The notes under the pieces were generated by a model that saw nothing but the letters and a program-made list of their open reading frames with translations, was not told where the DNA came from and did no database searches. Positions 12,050 through 23,275 of a stretch of 64,000 nt of DNA are shown here, in pieces; within the stretch, counting starts at the first letter, position 1; every line of letters starts with the position of its first letter. Where the stretch lies: NCBI GenBank assembly GCA_028554795.2, contig CM068829.1, forward strand, positions 136,403,579-136,467,578. The letters are read 5' to 3'. Source of the DNA: Sinohyriopsis cumingii. Lineage: Eukaryota; Mollusca; Bivalvia; Unionida; Unionidae. Position numbers and translations under genes: made by a program.

Positions 12050-13222
12050 AATATCATGTGAAACCCAGAAGGTTGATACAAATTACTTAAATATTAACAC
12101 ACTTAGCAAATCCTGTTTTAAGACGATGCGCCGTCGAAGCCCACTGACGAATATGCGTTTCCTGAAGTCATAAAGAGGTCAGAGATATGTGGTTAAAGAT
12201 TGTAATGTAAGTCTAACTATTGTTTGCATACAGTTTTGATGGCAAAATGTCTTCCAACAAGTAAAACAAAACAAAATGAAGGTAAATTTGAATTACTATC
12301 ACTACTACACTCTGCAAGGCAAATAGTTAGGAACATCTGAGTCGTATCTAGCAATTAAAGTATAGCGGAACTGTCCTTGGCATAAACGGCACCTGCTTAT
12401 GATGGACAATATTTACAAACCCATTTACTTCTTGTACTGTGCATCATTTACCTCTCTATAAAGAAGATCTTTTCATAAAGAAAAACATCTAAATGTCCCT
12501 TTAATGTCCTAGATGGACAGCTTCTACCATAACGTTTTATAAAAATCGCAATATACACAAAATCTCACATCGATGTTGATGAATTGTGTAACAATGTTCT
12601 TGCATAAATAAAAAAACTACCTGTGATTTTCATTTTAGATAAAAACTTTCGTTGAAAAAAAAATCTAACGAATAAGGACCTAGTGAGTTCTAAAGGTGAC
12701 TGCTATAGTTGTTACGCAAAATGATTCTTATACTGGAAAAATGCGTTTTACAAATTATACACATAAAAATATATGCGAAACACAACTGTTCCTCCTCAAG
12801 CCACCCCATTCTATTCCTGTCCAGTATTCTTTAACAAGTGCTATATACTTTTGATTGAATGTGCCATTTACAATAGGTGGAAAGGGCAAAAATACTTTAA
12901 AAAAAGCAATCAAATATGCACAAATAGCATGCAACGGAAAGATGTGTTTCTTAAGCTTTCTGTCTTTTGTATAAATGTCTTAGTAGTACAGAGGTTGTGA
13001 CATATGGCTATAAATAAACCTTTATACAAAATACAGCAGTCAGAAGTTGCTTATATAATGCAATGATTCGTTTAGTGGTATGACGATTTCATCCGATTCC
13101 AAACACTACCTGAATTTACTATTTTTAGTACTTTTTACGGATGGGCGTGTCCTAAAACGTAACCTAACATAAATACTGTCTAAAAAGGACACCATACTTA
13201 TAGCAAGACTAAGTGTACTTAC
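12050..13222. other. Intron between exons 15 and 16, unique part
   Basis: No further domain exon, tRNA or repeat array seen on either strand. Confidence 0.5.
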
Positions 13223-13345
13223 CTGAACATTCATTAAAAGTGTAGCGCGAATATCCGGGAAAACAGTCACAGGTGTATGATCCGTCTGAGTTGATACAGA
13301 GCTGCTGGCACGTATTTGTGTCATTTGATTGGCATTCGTCTATAT
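13223..13345 (-). CDS. Exon 15: calcium-binding EGF-like domain
   Basis: A 41-codon exon between ttttcttag and a consensus donor gtaagt. DIDEC, a threonine/asparagine-rich first loop (QSNDTNTC, with a sequon), [12 protein letters not shown] and [11 protein letters not shown]. Six cysteines in order. An overlapping open frame on the same strand in another phase is a shadow of this exon. Confidence 0.92.
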
Positions 13346-13828
13346 CTAAGAAAATATTCGATACAATTTTAAGAAACAACTAGATACACGAGGGGGTCTT
13401 TCTGCTGATATTATATACACTGTTAAATGATGCTTTATTTTACACACATGATTTTAATCCTCGTTAATGAGAACTTAAATTAAAAGAACCCTGGATAATG
13501 AAAACAGATTACTATCTCATCCATTACTTAGAAAGTTAGAACTATAGACAGGCAATCAACTTGATGAATATAAGCAAAGAACAATGTTAGCTAGCTAGAT
13601 GTATACCAGATGGATGCTGAACATTTTTATATTGGGCGTGACTTTAGGCCCTGAAAGAAACCATGATTAGAACCACCACCATCAGCAGCATAATCAATGA
13701 CACCACCTATGGTCTCCAAAATGAGACGGACAATGCATTAATAAGAAACATTCCGTTACTGAACAATACAAATGAAAAGACATTAAAAACGTGACCCCTA
13801 ATTATGTAAAACTGGTCAATGAACTCAC

Positions 13829-13954
13829 CACGACAAGTTCCATTATATGTCTCGTACAGATAGCCAGCCTGGAAACACGAACACCGAAATGATCCATGTG
13901 TATTTATACAAGCTTCGTGGCACATCTGCCCTCCCTCCATGCACTCATTTACGT
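13829..13954 (-). CDS. Exon 14: calcium-binding EGF-like domain
   Basis: A 42-codon exon between attttgcag and gtgagt. DVNEC, GGQMCHEAC, CINTHGSFRCSC and QAGYLYETYNGTC, with a sequon N-G-T before the last cysteine. All six cysteines and calcium ligands are seen. The intron to exon 15 is 483 nt, the shortest in the locus. Confidence 0.93.
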
Positions 13955-14127
13955 CTGCAAAATCCAAGCTATGTGTTACATCTGACATGGGTGAATGGTT
14001 TCGTATGATAAATTCACTTACAAAATGCAACCGTTTTATTTATTTTATATTCATCGGTAGGGTGACAGAGAAATAGCTAATTGGGATGAATATGGTTATT
14101 AAATGTACGATACAAGCAAAATGAAAC

Positions 14128-14475
14128 CTTGCATAATCTTGAAGATTGTTTTCTATACTTCTGCTTGAAAAATGGAATAACATCTTGTAGATTGTTTTCT
14201 ATTTTACTACCTGTAAAACGAAGTAAAATTGTATAGATTGTTTTCTATTTTACTACCTGTAAAACGAAGTAAAATTGTATAGATTGTTTTCTATTTTACT
14301 ACCTGTAAAACGAAGTAAAATTGTATAGATTGTTTTCGATACTTCTACTTGAAAGATGAGATAAAATATTGTCGATTGTTTTCTTTAGTTATATTTCTAT
14401 TTGAAAAATGAGTTAAAATATTGTATATTGTTTTCTGTAGTTATATTTCTTTTTGAAGAATGAGATAAATTCTTG
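14128..14475. repeat. 46-bp tandem repeat
   Basis: Six or seven copies; the central ones are identical with period 46 (gtatagattg at 14231, 14277, 14323), outer ones decayed. In the intron between exons 13 and 14. Confidence 0.9.
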
Positions 14476-14811
14476 TTAGCACACAACTGCGTTTGCGATT
14501 AGGACAAATAATGGAAAGATAGTTTTCAACGTTTACTTTATAAATAAAGGTTTATACTCGACATATGCATTTTATATATCTTTGATCTCGTATAGTTAAA
14601 TCAATTATTCAAAGTTTGAGACACAATTAATTGAAAAAAGTTCTAGCAAAGAGGTAATAATTTGCTTGCAATGAATTCACGTTAAGAACATTAATATTAT
14701 ATACCTTTAACCATTTTTTAAAACTCTATACACATATACTGTTTTAAAGGGAAATGCGTTTGATGCAAACGAAGTTATTCACCATTATTGAATACCCCAA
14801 ACAACGTACGT

Positions 14812-14822
14812 TGTTGTTGTTG

Positions 14823-14857
<35 letters not shown>

Positions 14858-14859
14858 TA
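14812..14859. repeat. (TTG)n-(TTA)n microsatellite abutting exon 13 donor
   Basis: Trinucleotide run ending two bases from the GT of the exon 13 donor; on the transcript strand the intron begins gtt then an AAT/AAC run. Confidence 0.92.
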
Positions 14860-14861
14860 AC

Positions 14862-14987
14862 CTGCACAAGAAGCGAGGTCCCAGGAGAGCTTCAGACCCG
14901 GATTGCTGCATTCACATTGGTATGAACCCACTGTATTTATACAAATATCTTCGCACACATCCATGCCCAGGATGCATTCATCAATAT
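14862..14987 (-). CDS. Exon 13: calcium-binding EGF-like domain
   Basis: A 42-codon exon with acceptor tatgttacag and an unusually weak donor, gttaaa, immediately followed by a run of AAT/AAC trinucleotides. DIDEC, CEDIC, CINTVGSYQCEC and SNPGLKLSWDLASC are present; the G-Y position is G-L. Six cysteines in order. No ATG-initiated open frame covers it. The donor assignment is supported by the phase and by the position just after the sixth cysteine, but it should be confirmed by transcripts. Confidence 0.87.
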
Positions 14988-15042
14988 CTGTAACATATAC
15001 TGTTTACATGATCCTAGGTTCTCGATGAAATTTAAAAGCTTA

Positions 15043-16028
15043 CAAAGACCTTCATGTAATTATCATACAGATGGCAGATAAAGACTTTCATGTAATTATC
15101 ATGAAGACTTTCATGTAATTATCATACAGATGGCAGATAAAGACTTTCATGTAATTATCATCAAGACTTTCATGTAAATATCGTACAGATGGCAGATAAA
15201 GACTTTCATGTGATTATCATGAAGACTTCCATGTAAATATCATCAAGACTTTCATGTAAATATCATACAGATGGCAGATAAAGACTTTCATGTAATTATC
15301 ATCAAGACTTTCATGTAAATATCATACAGATGGCAGATAAAGACTTTCATGTAATTATTATCAAGACTTTCATGTAAATATCATACAGATGGCAGATAAA
15401 GACTTTCATGTAATTATTATCAAGACTTTCATGTAAATATCATACAGATGGCAGATAAAGACTTTCATGTAATTATCATCAAGACTTTCATGTAAATATC
15501 ATACAGATGGCAGATAAAGACTTTCATGTAATTATTATCAAGACTTCATGTAATTATCATACAGATGGCAGATAAAGACTTTCATGTAATTATTATACAG
15601 ATGGCAGACACAGGCTTTCATGTATACAGATGTAATTATCATAAAGACTTTCATGTAAATATCATACGGGTGGCAGAGAAAGACTTTCATGTAAATATCA
15701 TACACCTGGCAGATGTTAAAAAAACTTTCCTGTCATTATCAAAAGACTTTCTAGTAAATATCATACAGATGGCAGACAAAATACTTTCATGTAATTATCA
15801 TACGGCTGGCAGAGAAAGACTTTAATGTAATTATCATACAGCTGGCAGTCAAAGACTTTCATGTAATTATCATACAGCTGGCAGTCAAAGACTTTCATGT
15901 AATTATCATCCCGCTGGCAGACAAATACTTTCATTTAATTATCATACAGCTGGCAGTCAAAGACTTTCATGTAATTATCATACAGCTGGCAGACAAATAC
16001 TTTCACTTATGTATCATACGGCTGGCAG
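15043..16028. repeat. Composite satellite: 59-bp units grading into 36-bp units
   Basis: Low-coordinate part: 59-bp units marked by atggcag at 59-bp steps (for example 15268, 15327, 15386, 15445, 15504). High-coordinate part: ~36-bp units with catacagctggcagtcaaag. The 59-bp unit contains two aagactttcatgtaa halves, so it looks like the simple unit plus an extra partial copy. Fills most of intron 12. Confidence 0.92.
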
Positions 16029-16366
16029 TTACGTTGAGGATTATTCTCCATTTTATAAGTGTAACCATATTTCCCAGTTTTATGTTTTATTGCATCTAAT
16101 ATGTCATTGATAGGAGTCTACTAACAAAATATGCACGGTGAATCAATTGGATTATTTACAAAATGTATAATTGTTCAGGAATATCTTGAAACGCATCGAA
16201 TCGGCTTTAAAACATGGTCATGGTTTTTCACTGAATGCTGCAAAAACAGCATATTTTTGCATCAGCTACAAGTCGGCGCTTGTTGTTACAATTAGTTCTG
16301 AGAATGGTTGATACACGTTGTACATGAGTTGCGCCTCCAAATGAAAGATGTTCAAAGTGTACCTAC

Positions 16367-16489
16367 CTGCGCATGTCTTGTTGTCCTCGTTCAGTATATA
16401 GCCTCTTTCACAGACACAGTGTGCACTTCCGATGGTATTTTCACAAATGTCCGAACACTGTAGTGTGCCAGTGTAACATTCATCAATAT
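16367..16489 (-). CDS. Exon 12: EGF-like domain, GSAHC type
   Basis: A 41-codon exon with donor gtaggt. The acceptor is a T-rich tract ending aaaaatag. DIDEC opens it; then CSDIC, CENTIGSAHCVC and RGYILNEDNKTC, the last containing a possible N-glycosylation sequon. It is closest in sequence to exon 10 by the shared C-E-N-x-x-GSAHC core. The following intron (1.4 kb) is mostly a tandem array. Confidence 0.9.
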
Positions 16490-17035
16490 CTATTTTTAAA
16501 AAAAAAACGATATTTGTTTCTATAAATTGTTGTGAAATTTGGTATTTGTGTACCTTTGTTGTGTGGTGCAATAAATTATATTCAAATAAAATACAACTGC
16601 ATTTTTTAAGTGACACCGTTCCTGAAAGCCCCAACAAATAAATTACATAGGTCAACCTTTTCAGCTTCAAACATATGACCTCAAGCAATGCCATGGAGAA
16701 GTCAACAACAAAGGATCTTACACGAGTACTCATTTCAATACAATATGAGAAAGGAATCCAATAATCTGTAGCTAGACTCGAGAAGCCAATGATTCAGATT
16801 GTCAGACCAGTTTCATAAATTTCGTTTGAAATAATCAGCGACATAATATTATATTTATTACATAATTAAAGCAATTTATTTAACGAAACGGCTAAAAAGT
16901 GTAATGAAATAACATTGAGGACCATTTGCCTTGCCAATTTCCTTAGGATGTTCTTATGTTTTATGACCTTTTGCAGTGTTATTATTTGTGTGATATGATT
17001 TTGTTATTAAATGAAAATATTAAATATGTAAATTC

Positions 17036-17335
17036 AGTTCAGTGAAGCTTGATATTTCCTTTAGTACCTGACTTTCAAATATAGAAGCCTGCCATTTTCC
17101 TTAGTATTTTGTTCTAATTAAAAGAAGCATTCCATTTCCTCTAGTAATTGATTTCCAATTCAATGAAGCTTGCAATTTCCCATAGTAATTGATTTCCAAT
17201 TTAATGAAGCTTGCCATTTTCCATAGTAATTGATTTCCAATTTAATGAAGCTTGCCATTTTCCATAATAATTGATTTCCAATTTAATGAAGCTTGCCATT
17301 TCCAATAGTAATTGATTTCCAATTCAAAGATTTTA
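17036..17335. repeat. 41-bp tandem repeat
   Basis: About seven copies carrying agtaattgatttccaattt and gaagcttgccatttt; copies at 17160-17330 are nearly identical. Confidence 0.88.
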
Positions 17336-17578
17336 TTTAATATTTCTACTTTGCGCTGGCACTGTTGAACTGTTTTCTTTGCACCTTATACAAATATTTT
17401 CTTTACTGTCTGAACATTATGTAAAACGTTTTGTAGAACTACAATATTGCTGACCCATGGTTCCAAAGGATTTCAAGTACACAGCGTGATTGAAAGATCA
17501 GTGTTGACATTCTTTCAATTTTTGACATTTATGGTGTATATCTTTATTCTGACGATTTAACAGGAGGATCAGACATGC

Positions 17579-17690
17579 TTGGTTCCGACCACGAGAAATA
17601 GAAATCCATATCGGCTTTCTGTTTTATGCACTGTAAATGCCATGAGTGACTTTATGTTGAAATTAGCGCTGACTCTTCTTGGGCATCCTA
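17579..17690 (+). repeat. Dispersed repeat, copy 1
   Basis: Shares with 19868-19982 the order gaaatagaaatccatatcgg, a ~20-bp gap, tgtaaat, catgagtga and gctgactcttctt. A short diverged interspersed repeat of unknown class; a small open frame across it is not supported as coding. Confidence 0.6.
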
Positions 17691-17779
17691 CCTTGGACCA
17701 TGTAAGGGTCAAAGTTCAGATGTACCCACACAGCAACTACAATGACAGCTTCGAGTATTTAGCAATAACCCTTGAATAA

Positions 17780-18757
17780 GTGAGTGTATTTACGTGTTCG
17801 TTTATACCTTTGTGAGATTGTAGTCATTATGTATTGATTATGGGAAGATATTTCTCAACTCAATCAATTAGACAATTTCTAGGAGCCGACTTCATAATGT
17901 ACAGTATTCATGAGATTTTAAGACAGCATGTTATAATTTCATAAAGTGGACCCTCCAAAATTTCTTAAAGTAGGGAATACTCTGGATAGTTTTAGGCATA
18001 TGTGTATAGGAATTTGAGATTGGAATCATTCTTTGTATTGTATGTTTGCATCGTGTTTTATACTGCAAGACGCGAATATTAATATTCAGCTTGGAAAAAG
18101 CTTCCCGACGAATCATACAAATGCGAAACAAAAAATAAAAACATGAATGTATGAAGTTAAAGCTTTGTGATGTGTGGTCATTTGGTGACAAGGAAAAAAT
18201 TATTTGTAGCATTCGCGCGTTTAGATCCTTTCAGTTGACAACGACTGTTTCCTTGAAGTCCTTGGAATTTGGTGAAACGTGGACCTTAAGTCACTGTCAC
18301 GATAGTATTTTATTCGCTCGGTATGAGCTCCTTACATGTAAAAACATATTTGGTCAAAACTTACATATGAATGTTTTGTTTCAACATACAAAGTTGCTGC
18401 ACTGGGGTGGGGGGACGAGGAAATAAACATAATACAAAGCGTGGGGACTTGCAATGACGATCCATGGAGCCAGTTGTAGTTTACAAATGAACCATTTAAC
18501 TGAAATATATGTAGAGTGTGTTGAGGTATTTAACGATAACTAGTATCAAAAATATGTACGTTGCCAAGTTGTCTTTTAATAGCGTAGAAGTGCTTTTTGG
18601 AAACCACTCACTGATATTATATCTGGCAAAAATGTCTCTGTAAGGAAAATAAATGATTTATTTACTTTTTAGAAGTTAGAGTATAAAACAGGGCATGTTA
18701 ATTTCAAACTATAAACGTGTCTAAACAAGAATTAAGAAAAACTTGTGTGAATATTAC
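17780..18757. other. Intron between exons 11 and 12, unique part
   Basis: Overlapping open frames of 90-odd codons on both strands (17931-18426) show no domain and no splice support; nothing else seen. Confidence 0.4.
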
Positions 18758-18880
18758 CTTCACAGGAATGTCGATCTACATCCAAAGTGAACCCATGTTT
18801 ACAGTCACATTGAAAAGATCCATCGGTGTTTATGCAAAGATGAGCGCAGTTACCGTTATTCGGAAGGCATTCATTTATAT
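18758..18880 (-). CDS. Exon 11: calcium-binding EGF-like domain
   Basis: A 41-codon exon between gatttcag and gtaata. DINEC, NNGNCAHLC, CINTDGSFQCDC and KHGFTLDVDRHSC give a complete cbEGF with all ligands and six cysteines. It has the NTDGS turn also seen (as NSDGS) in exon 15. The intron to exon 10 is only 498 nt. Confidence 0.93.
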
Positions 18881-19378
18881 CTGAAATCAGCGGTAAAAAA
18901 TTAATGCATACTTTCTCCTCAATGATAAAGCATATCTGATCAGCATGCATGCACTTTGTTTGGTAAAGGACAAATTTTGCTCCCTCAGGTATGGCTAGAT
19001 CCGTTATCACAAATATTGTAAAATACACGTATTAAATTGTCCCTAAATAAATACTTTTACAATACAATTTTCAAGATACATTTGTTATTTTTATATTTCA
19101 ATTGGGATTTTATTTAATTAATTAAAAAGATCTTCTTTTGCCTATTACCTTCCAAAATATTTGACACTTTTTTTTAAACTTTCATTCAAGTTGTTAATAT
19201 AATAAGACAAACTGTTAACATCTCTCGAGTTGGATGTTTTCGAAGTATTCATTGAACAGCGAATCACTTCCATTACTAACAAGAAATAAAATAAATAAAA
19301 TATGGCTTTTGTACATCATTGAACAATCTAAGCTCTGGTTTAAAATCCATTGGGTTTTGGTAGAAGGAATGTGCATAC

Positions 19379-19501
19379 CTCCACAAATTTTACCGTCACT
19401 TAGTAACTGATAACCATCTGCACACAGACAATGAGCACTTCCGGGAACGTTTTCACACTTATATTTACATCCGTTGTTATCAATGAGGCATTCATCTATA
19501 T
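19379..19501 (-). CDS. Exon 10: EGF-like domain, GSAHC type
   Basis: A 41-codon exon between ctttcag and gtatgc. It starts DIDEC and has NNGCKYKC, CENVPGSAHCLC and DGYQLLSDGKIC. The aromatic normally found two residues before the fourth cysteine is alanine (GSAHC), a substitution shared only with exon 12. Calcium binding is therefore plausible but lacks the packing aromatic. Six cysteines are intact. Confidence 0.9.
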
Positions 19502-19867
19502 CTGAAAGACAAATTCTATTTTGTATATGATAATTTAAAAGCATGTTTAATATCGTGTACCTTCAATATCAATGAAATTTCACTTTCATTTGTATATTTG
19601 TAGATAGATGACCACATAACAGACTTGATTATTATTCATGCATTCTGCAGTTTTTGGTCTAATTTGACATCCCATAATGTGCTTTGTTTCCTAATTGTCA
19701 ATCGTTGTCAGTTATTAGACATATTATTTCCACATTTGATGCTGATGATAGTTTGATGACCTCATCTGACGTGTTTCTTTCCATTTAAAGGTCTTTTCGT
19801 AAGTGTGAAATTTATTCCTTTGTAACCATTCAGCAGTAATAGTTTTGTATTGTAGTTATATGTAACG

Positions 19868-19982
19868 TGAGGCAAGAGTCACGAGGAATAGAAATCCATG
19901 TCGGTCTTTTGTTCGTGGCTTGTAAATAACATGAATGAATTTATCTTCAGATTAACGCTGGCTCTTCTTCATATGCATGGGC
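19868..19982 (+). repeat. Dispersed repeat, copy 2
   Basis: Same element and orientation as 17579-17690, about 75-80% alike by eye, in the intron between exons 9 and 10. Confidence 0.6.
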
Positions 19983-20165
19983 CAAATAAATTACAACTAC
20001 AAATGTTCTGAGAACCCAAAACGATAATAGTTATTTATCGTTTTGAAATGGTGTGACAACTGACAACTGAAGAATATAAAAATGAAATCAAAAGTTGACC
20101 CGATGTATAGAAATAGCGAGTTCACACAAAAATGGGTGTCTTGAAAAAATGACTTTCTTTACTTC

Positions 20166-20391
20166 TGCATACCATTACATATTTAGTGTATACTATTGCA
20201 TATTGTATTGTATACCACGGCATATTGTATTGCATACCATTACATATTGTAGTGCATACCATTGCATAATGTAGTACATACCATTGTATATTGTAGTGTA
20301 TACCATTGCATATTGTAGTGTATATCATTGCATATTGTAGTGCACACCATTGCATATTATAGTGCATACCATTGCATATCGTAGGGTCGTC
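20166..20391. repeat. 22-bp minisatellite built on the exon 9 splice donor
   Basis: Ten copies; on the transcript strand the unit is actacaatatgcaatggtat plus gc. The first copy spans the end of exon 9 (aatg|gtatgc), so nearly every unit repeats a donor-like aatg-gtatgc. See findings. Confidence 0.93.
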
Positions 20392-20525
20392 TAATTTAGC
20401 AGTATACCCCATCTCACACACACAGTCAGATATATCGTTTGAATATGGACTGGACGTCTGACTGTGGGGCGGACATGGTTCACACTGGTAAGATATGTCA
20501 TTGTAATATTGCTTGGTATCGCAAT
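20370..20525 (-). CDS. Exon 9: GCC2/GCC3 (ephrin-receptor-like) cysteine module
   Basis: A 52-codon exon with acceptor tctttgcag and donor gtatgc. Its six cysteines follow the pattern C..YY...C..CP......C.CEMGY......C, which resembles the GCC2/GCC3 (ephrin-receptor-like) modules known from SCUBE and SVEP1-type proteins. It has exactly the length of exon 16 and shares the spacing, so the two are duplicates. The donor lies inside a 22-bp minisatellite whose every copy repeats the sequence around the splice site, leaving the exact 3' end of the exon slightly uncertain; the copy chosen is the first one after the last cysteine. Confidence 0.82.
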
Positions 20526-21252
20526 CTGCAAAGATAATGCATTGCATAATTTGTTAGACATCGCAATCTGCAAAGATAATGTATGGCATAATTTGTTAGG
20601 ATTTACTTTTCTTCATAAGTATGTGCCATAAACTAAAATCAAACTATTCGAAGCCTTATTCCTTGCTATTTTTCAAAGCTACAAGAAAAATACTTTGATA
20701 CTTTTTTATTGCTATTTTGATAAACAGAGAAGAAAATATGCTATGTATTCATCTTCTGAATATGACATTCTTTCTCAAGCGGAAAAAGTTCTGCATTGAT
20801 CCATACGTAGATGATAAACAATCAATGCAAAATACAACTTTTGAAAATTACAAGCTCTTTTTATTGTAGCGTATACGCACGTGCATGACTTTGTTGCAAA
20901 ATAAATAAAAGAGCTTATGACACAATGTTTCAAATGTCCAGGATATTTCTTTTATTTATCAAAGGTTTTTCCAGTCTTCTGTATCAAAAGTTTATTTTCA
21001 ATTTTCAATAAAGAGAATCATGCATATAATGTTCACCACTCATGCAATATATTTATAAATAAATACTAATCAACATTAACAATCATGCATGCAAGAAATA
21101 CAAAGGAGATTATGAATTGAATTTGAAAGAAAACAAAATTCTAATGTCGTTTATTGCAACTTTAAAATGCACGCTTGCTATTTTTTTTTAAACCACAATA
21201 ATAACAACTATTATACATTGAGTAAACATCACAATATTGCAGTAATACATAC

Positions 21253-21378
21253 ATGTGCACGTTCGGGAATCGTTCCCCAGAACTGTAAATGGCTTGTTGC
21301 ACAAACAGAAAAAAGAGCCGATAGTATTTACACACTCATCTTCGCAACCGGCAGTCTGCATCGCACATTCATCTTTAT
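21253..21378 (-). CDS. Exon 8: EGF-like domain with altered G-Y position
   Basis: A 42-codon exon between tttaaag and gtatgt. DKDEC opens it, then CEDEC, CVNTIGSFFCLC. The usual G-Y after the fifth cysteine is replaced by K-P-F, and the domain ends NDSRTC with a possible N-glycosylation sequon. The last base is T, so the junction codon to exon 9 is T+AT (Tyr), while most junctions in this gene are G+AT (Asp). Six cysteines are intact. This is the first domain after the large gap. Confidence 0.88.
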
Positions 21379-21816
21379 CTTTAAAAAAAACATACGGACA
21401 CTGCATATAAACACTGAAGTAAAAACACACACAAAATGTATTGTTTATTTACAATACCAGTAAAATAAAAGGTACTGCAAACTACAATCGGTACACGGGA
21501 CAATTGCAGACGATGTAAATAAAAACAATAATAAGTTTGCATTCTTTAACCTACTGACCAAATATTTAGGATAAAATTAAAACATGAATTAATTTGAACA
21601 AAAACAAACTTCGATCGTTACAACAGGTTGCCGACTCTCTCGTCGTCACATTGCCTGCCCGCGATTACGTAAGTCAAGAACAAAGGAATTGGTTAGAAGC
21701 TGTGTATATAATTTAGGCTCCGTGGCTATAGTGGCCCTGTTCGTAATTGTTACGACAGCCCCGCTTGTTGGGTGTCAAAAATCACATGTGGACGTTGAAA
21801 GCTTTGTTCAAGAACA

Positions 21817-23275
21817 AAGGACCCTTATTGGCGTCGTAATTCTCACTACGTTGACAGACGGACGGAACATTGTCTGCTAAGTTGAATAGAACAGGGTAGA
21901 ATCGATATTTGAGAGAGGGTGAGGTCACCACCTCAACCCGAATTTAACTGAGTAGTTTAGACTAGAAACTCCAGTCATTGTGAAACATCGTGCTGAGAAG
22001 TTGTAACTGTAACACCGGGAAAACACTCGTGAATTGGCGGGAAAACTTAGGACATTCTAAGGAAAGACAAAGCTTCGTAAAGGTCAGTGAGTTATTTGCT
22101 CGATTGTTGCAGAATAGTACGACATTGTAATTGTAATTATGTGTGCAGTATGTATACTTCATTACTAGAATCGTTCGGAAGTAGAATTACCTATGTGGTG
22201 TTTAATTTACATGCGTATTTGAGAACTGAGCTACGATTGTGTAAAGATTTTTGTAGATTGATAGCTCGTAGTTAGAATTAATTTTGTAATTCGCTATTTG
22301 GTTAATTCGTAGTAAACTAGTGCATTTATTCATGTGATATTCTAGATTCTGCGACTGTTGAATTGAATTGTAACTTTGGAAAATGGTTGAAATTTCTAAA
22401 ATTTGTTAATATGGATATCTGAGTATTTGTGTACACTTGTGGGAGTGTAATGTACAGAGATGCGTCTGATTGATATGCTATTGTTCAGTACAATGAGATT
22501 AAGAATATATATACAGATGTGACGCAATTTATTGATGTCTATATGATATGTAGTTGATACCATGCTTATATTACGACGTTGTTTACCATATAAGAGCGCA
22601 TGGGTATTTCGATGTACACGAATGCGTGACCGAAAAATGTAATAGACTTTATCTGATGCTTGATTCATGGTTTAGTGTGAGACGAGATGGCTAAGGAAAT
22701 ATGCTAACGTCCTTGTGTTTTCACTGGAAGATTTTAGGGGACAGACTTCCGGTGTTGTTTAGTCCCAAGTCTCTAGGAGAGAGACGGAATAGAGACTAGT
22801 GGGGAAGTCGATTGTGAATCGAAGGATAGTCGGAAAGCAGAGTCAAGGAGGAGGAGGAGAAGTTGGAGAAGGAGCAGTCAAGGAGAAAGAGTTAGGAGGG
22901 AAGTCGGAAGGAGAGAAGGAATTGGCGGGATAGGAGAGATACAGATGAGTGGAAAACAAGGACAGGTGGAAAAGAGATCTCACACTATAAATCGCAGGAT
23001 GCAATAGGCTATTGCTTGGTCGAAAGGAAGAAGAGTGATTGGGAAATTATTACCATTTGAATATTGAATTATATTAAATTGTTATTCCTTTGAATTTCAC
23101 CTTTGTGTTCTCAATAATTTAACTGTCGGCATTGCTGACTGGGGGCTTGGAGCTTTAGCTCTCTCTATCACTAATTTCACATCCTACATCATCGAGCCTG
23201 GGTGGGACTTCCATAGTAATTTAAATAATATATTAGGAGCACCCCACTCCAATCCTACCAAATGCCACACTCGTC
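21817..23275 (+). mobile_element. ~1.45-kb dispersed repeat, copy 1 (LTR-like, unclassified)
   Basis: Aligns by eye with 61640-63160 over blocks acgttgacag...attgtctgctaagtt, aaggaaagacaaagcttcg, atttgctcgat, a purine-rich (gga)n part, a tctcacact...ttgaattttat part and an ending gggagcaccccactccaa. No coding domain. Length and purine-rich/AT-rich zoning recall a solo LTR or a non-autonomous element, but no terminal TG..CA or target duplication was fixed. Confidence 0.65.

Noticed and set aside
21689-21880. Small secreted protein with a signal-peptide-like start (63 codons)
   Set aside because: It overlaps the start of a dispersed repeat, the other copy of which does not keep the frame; most likely chance.
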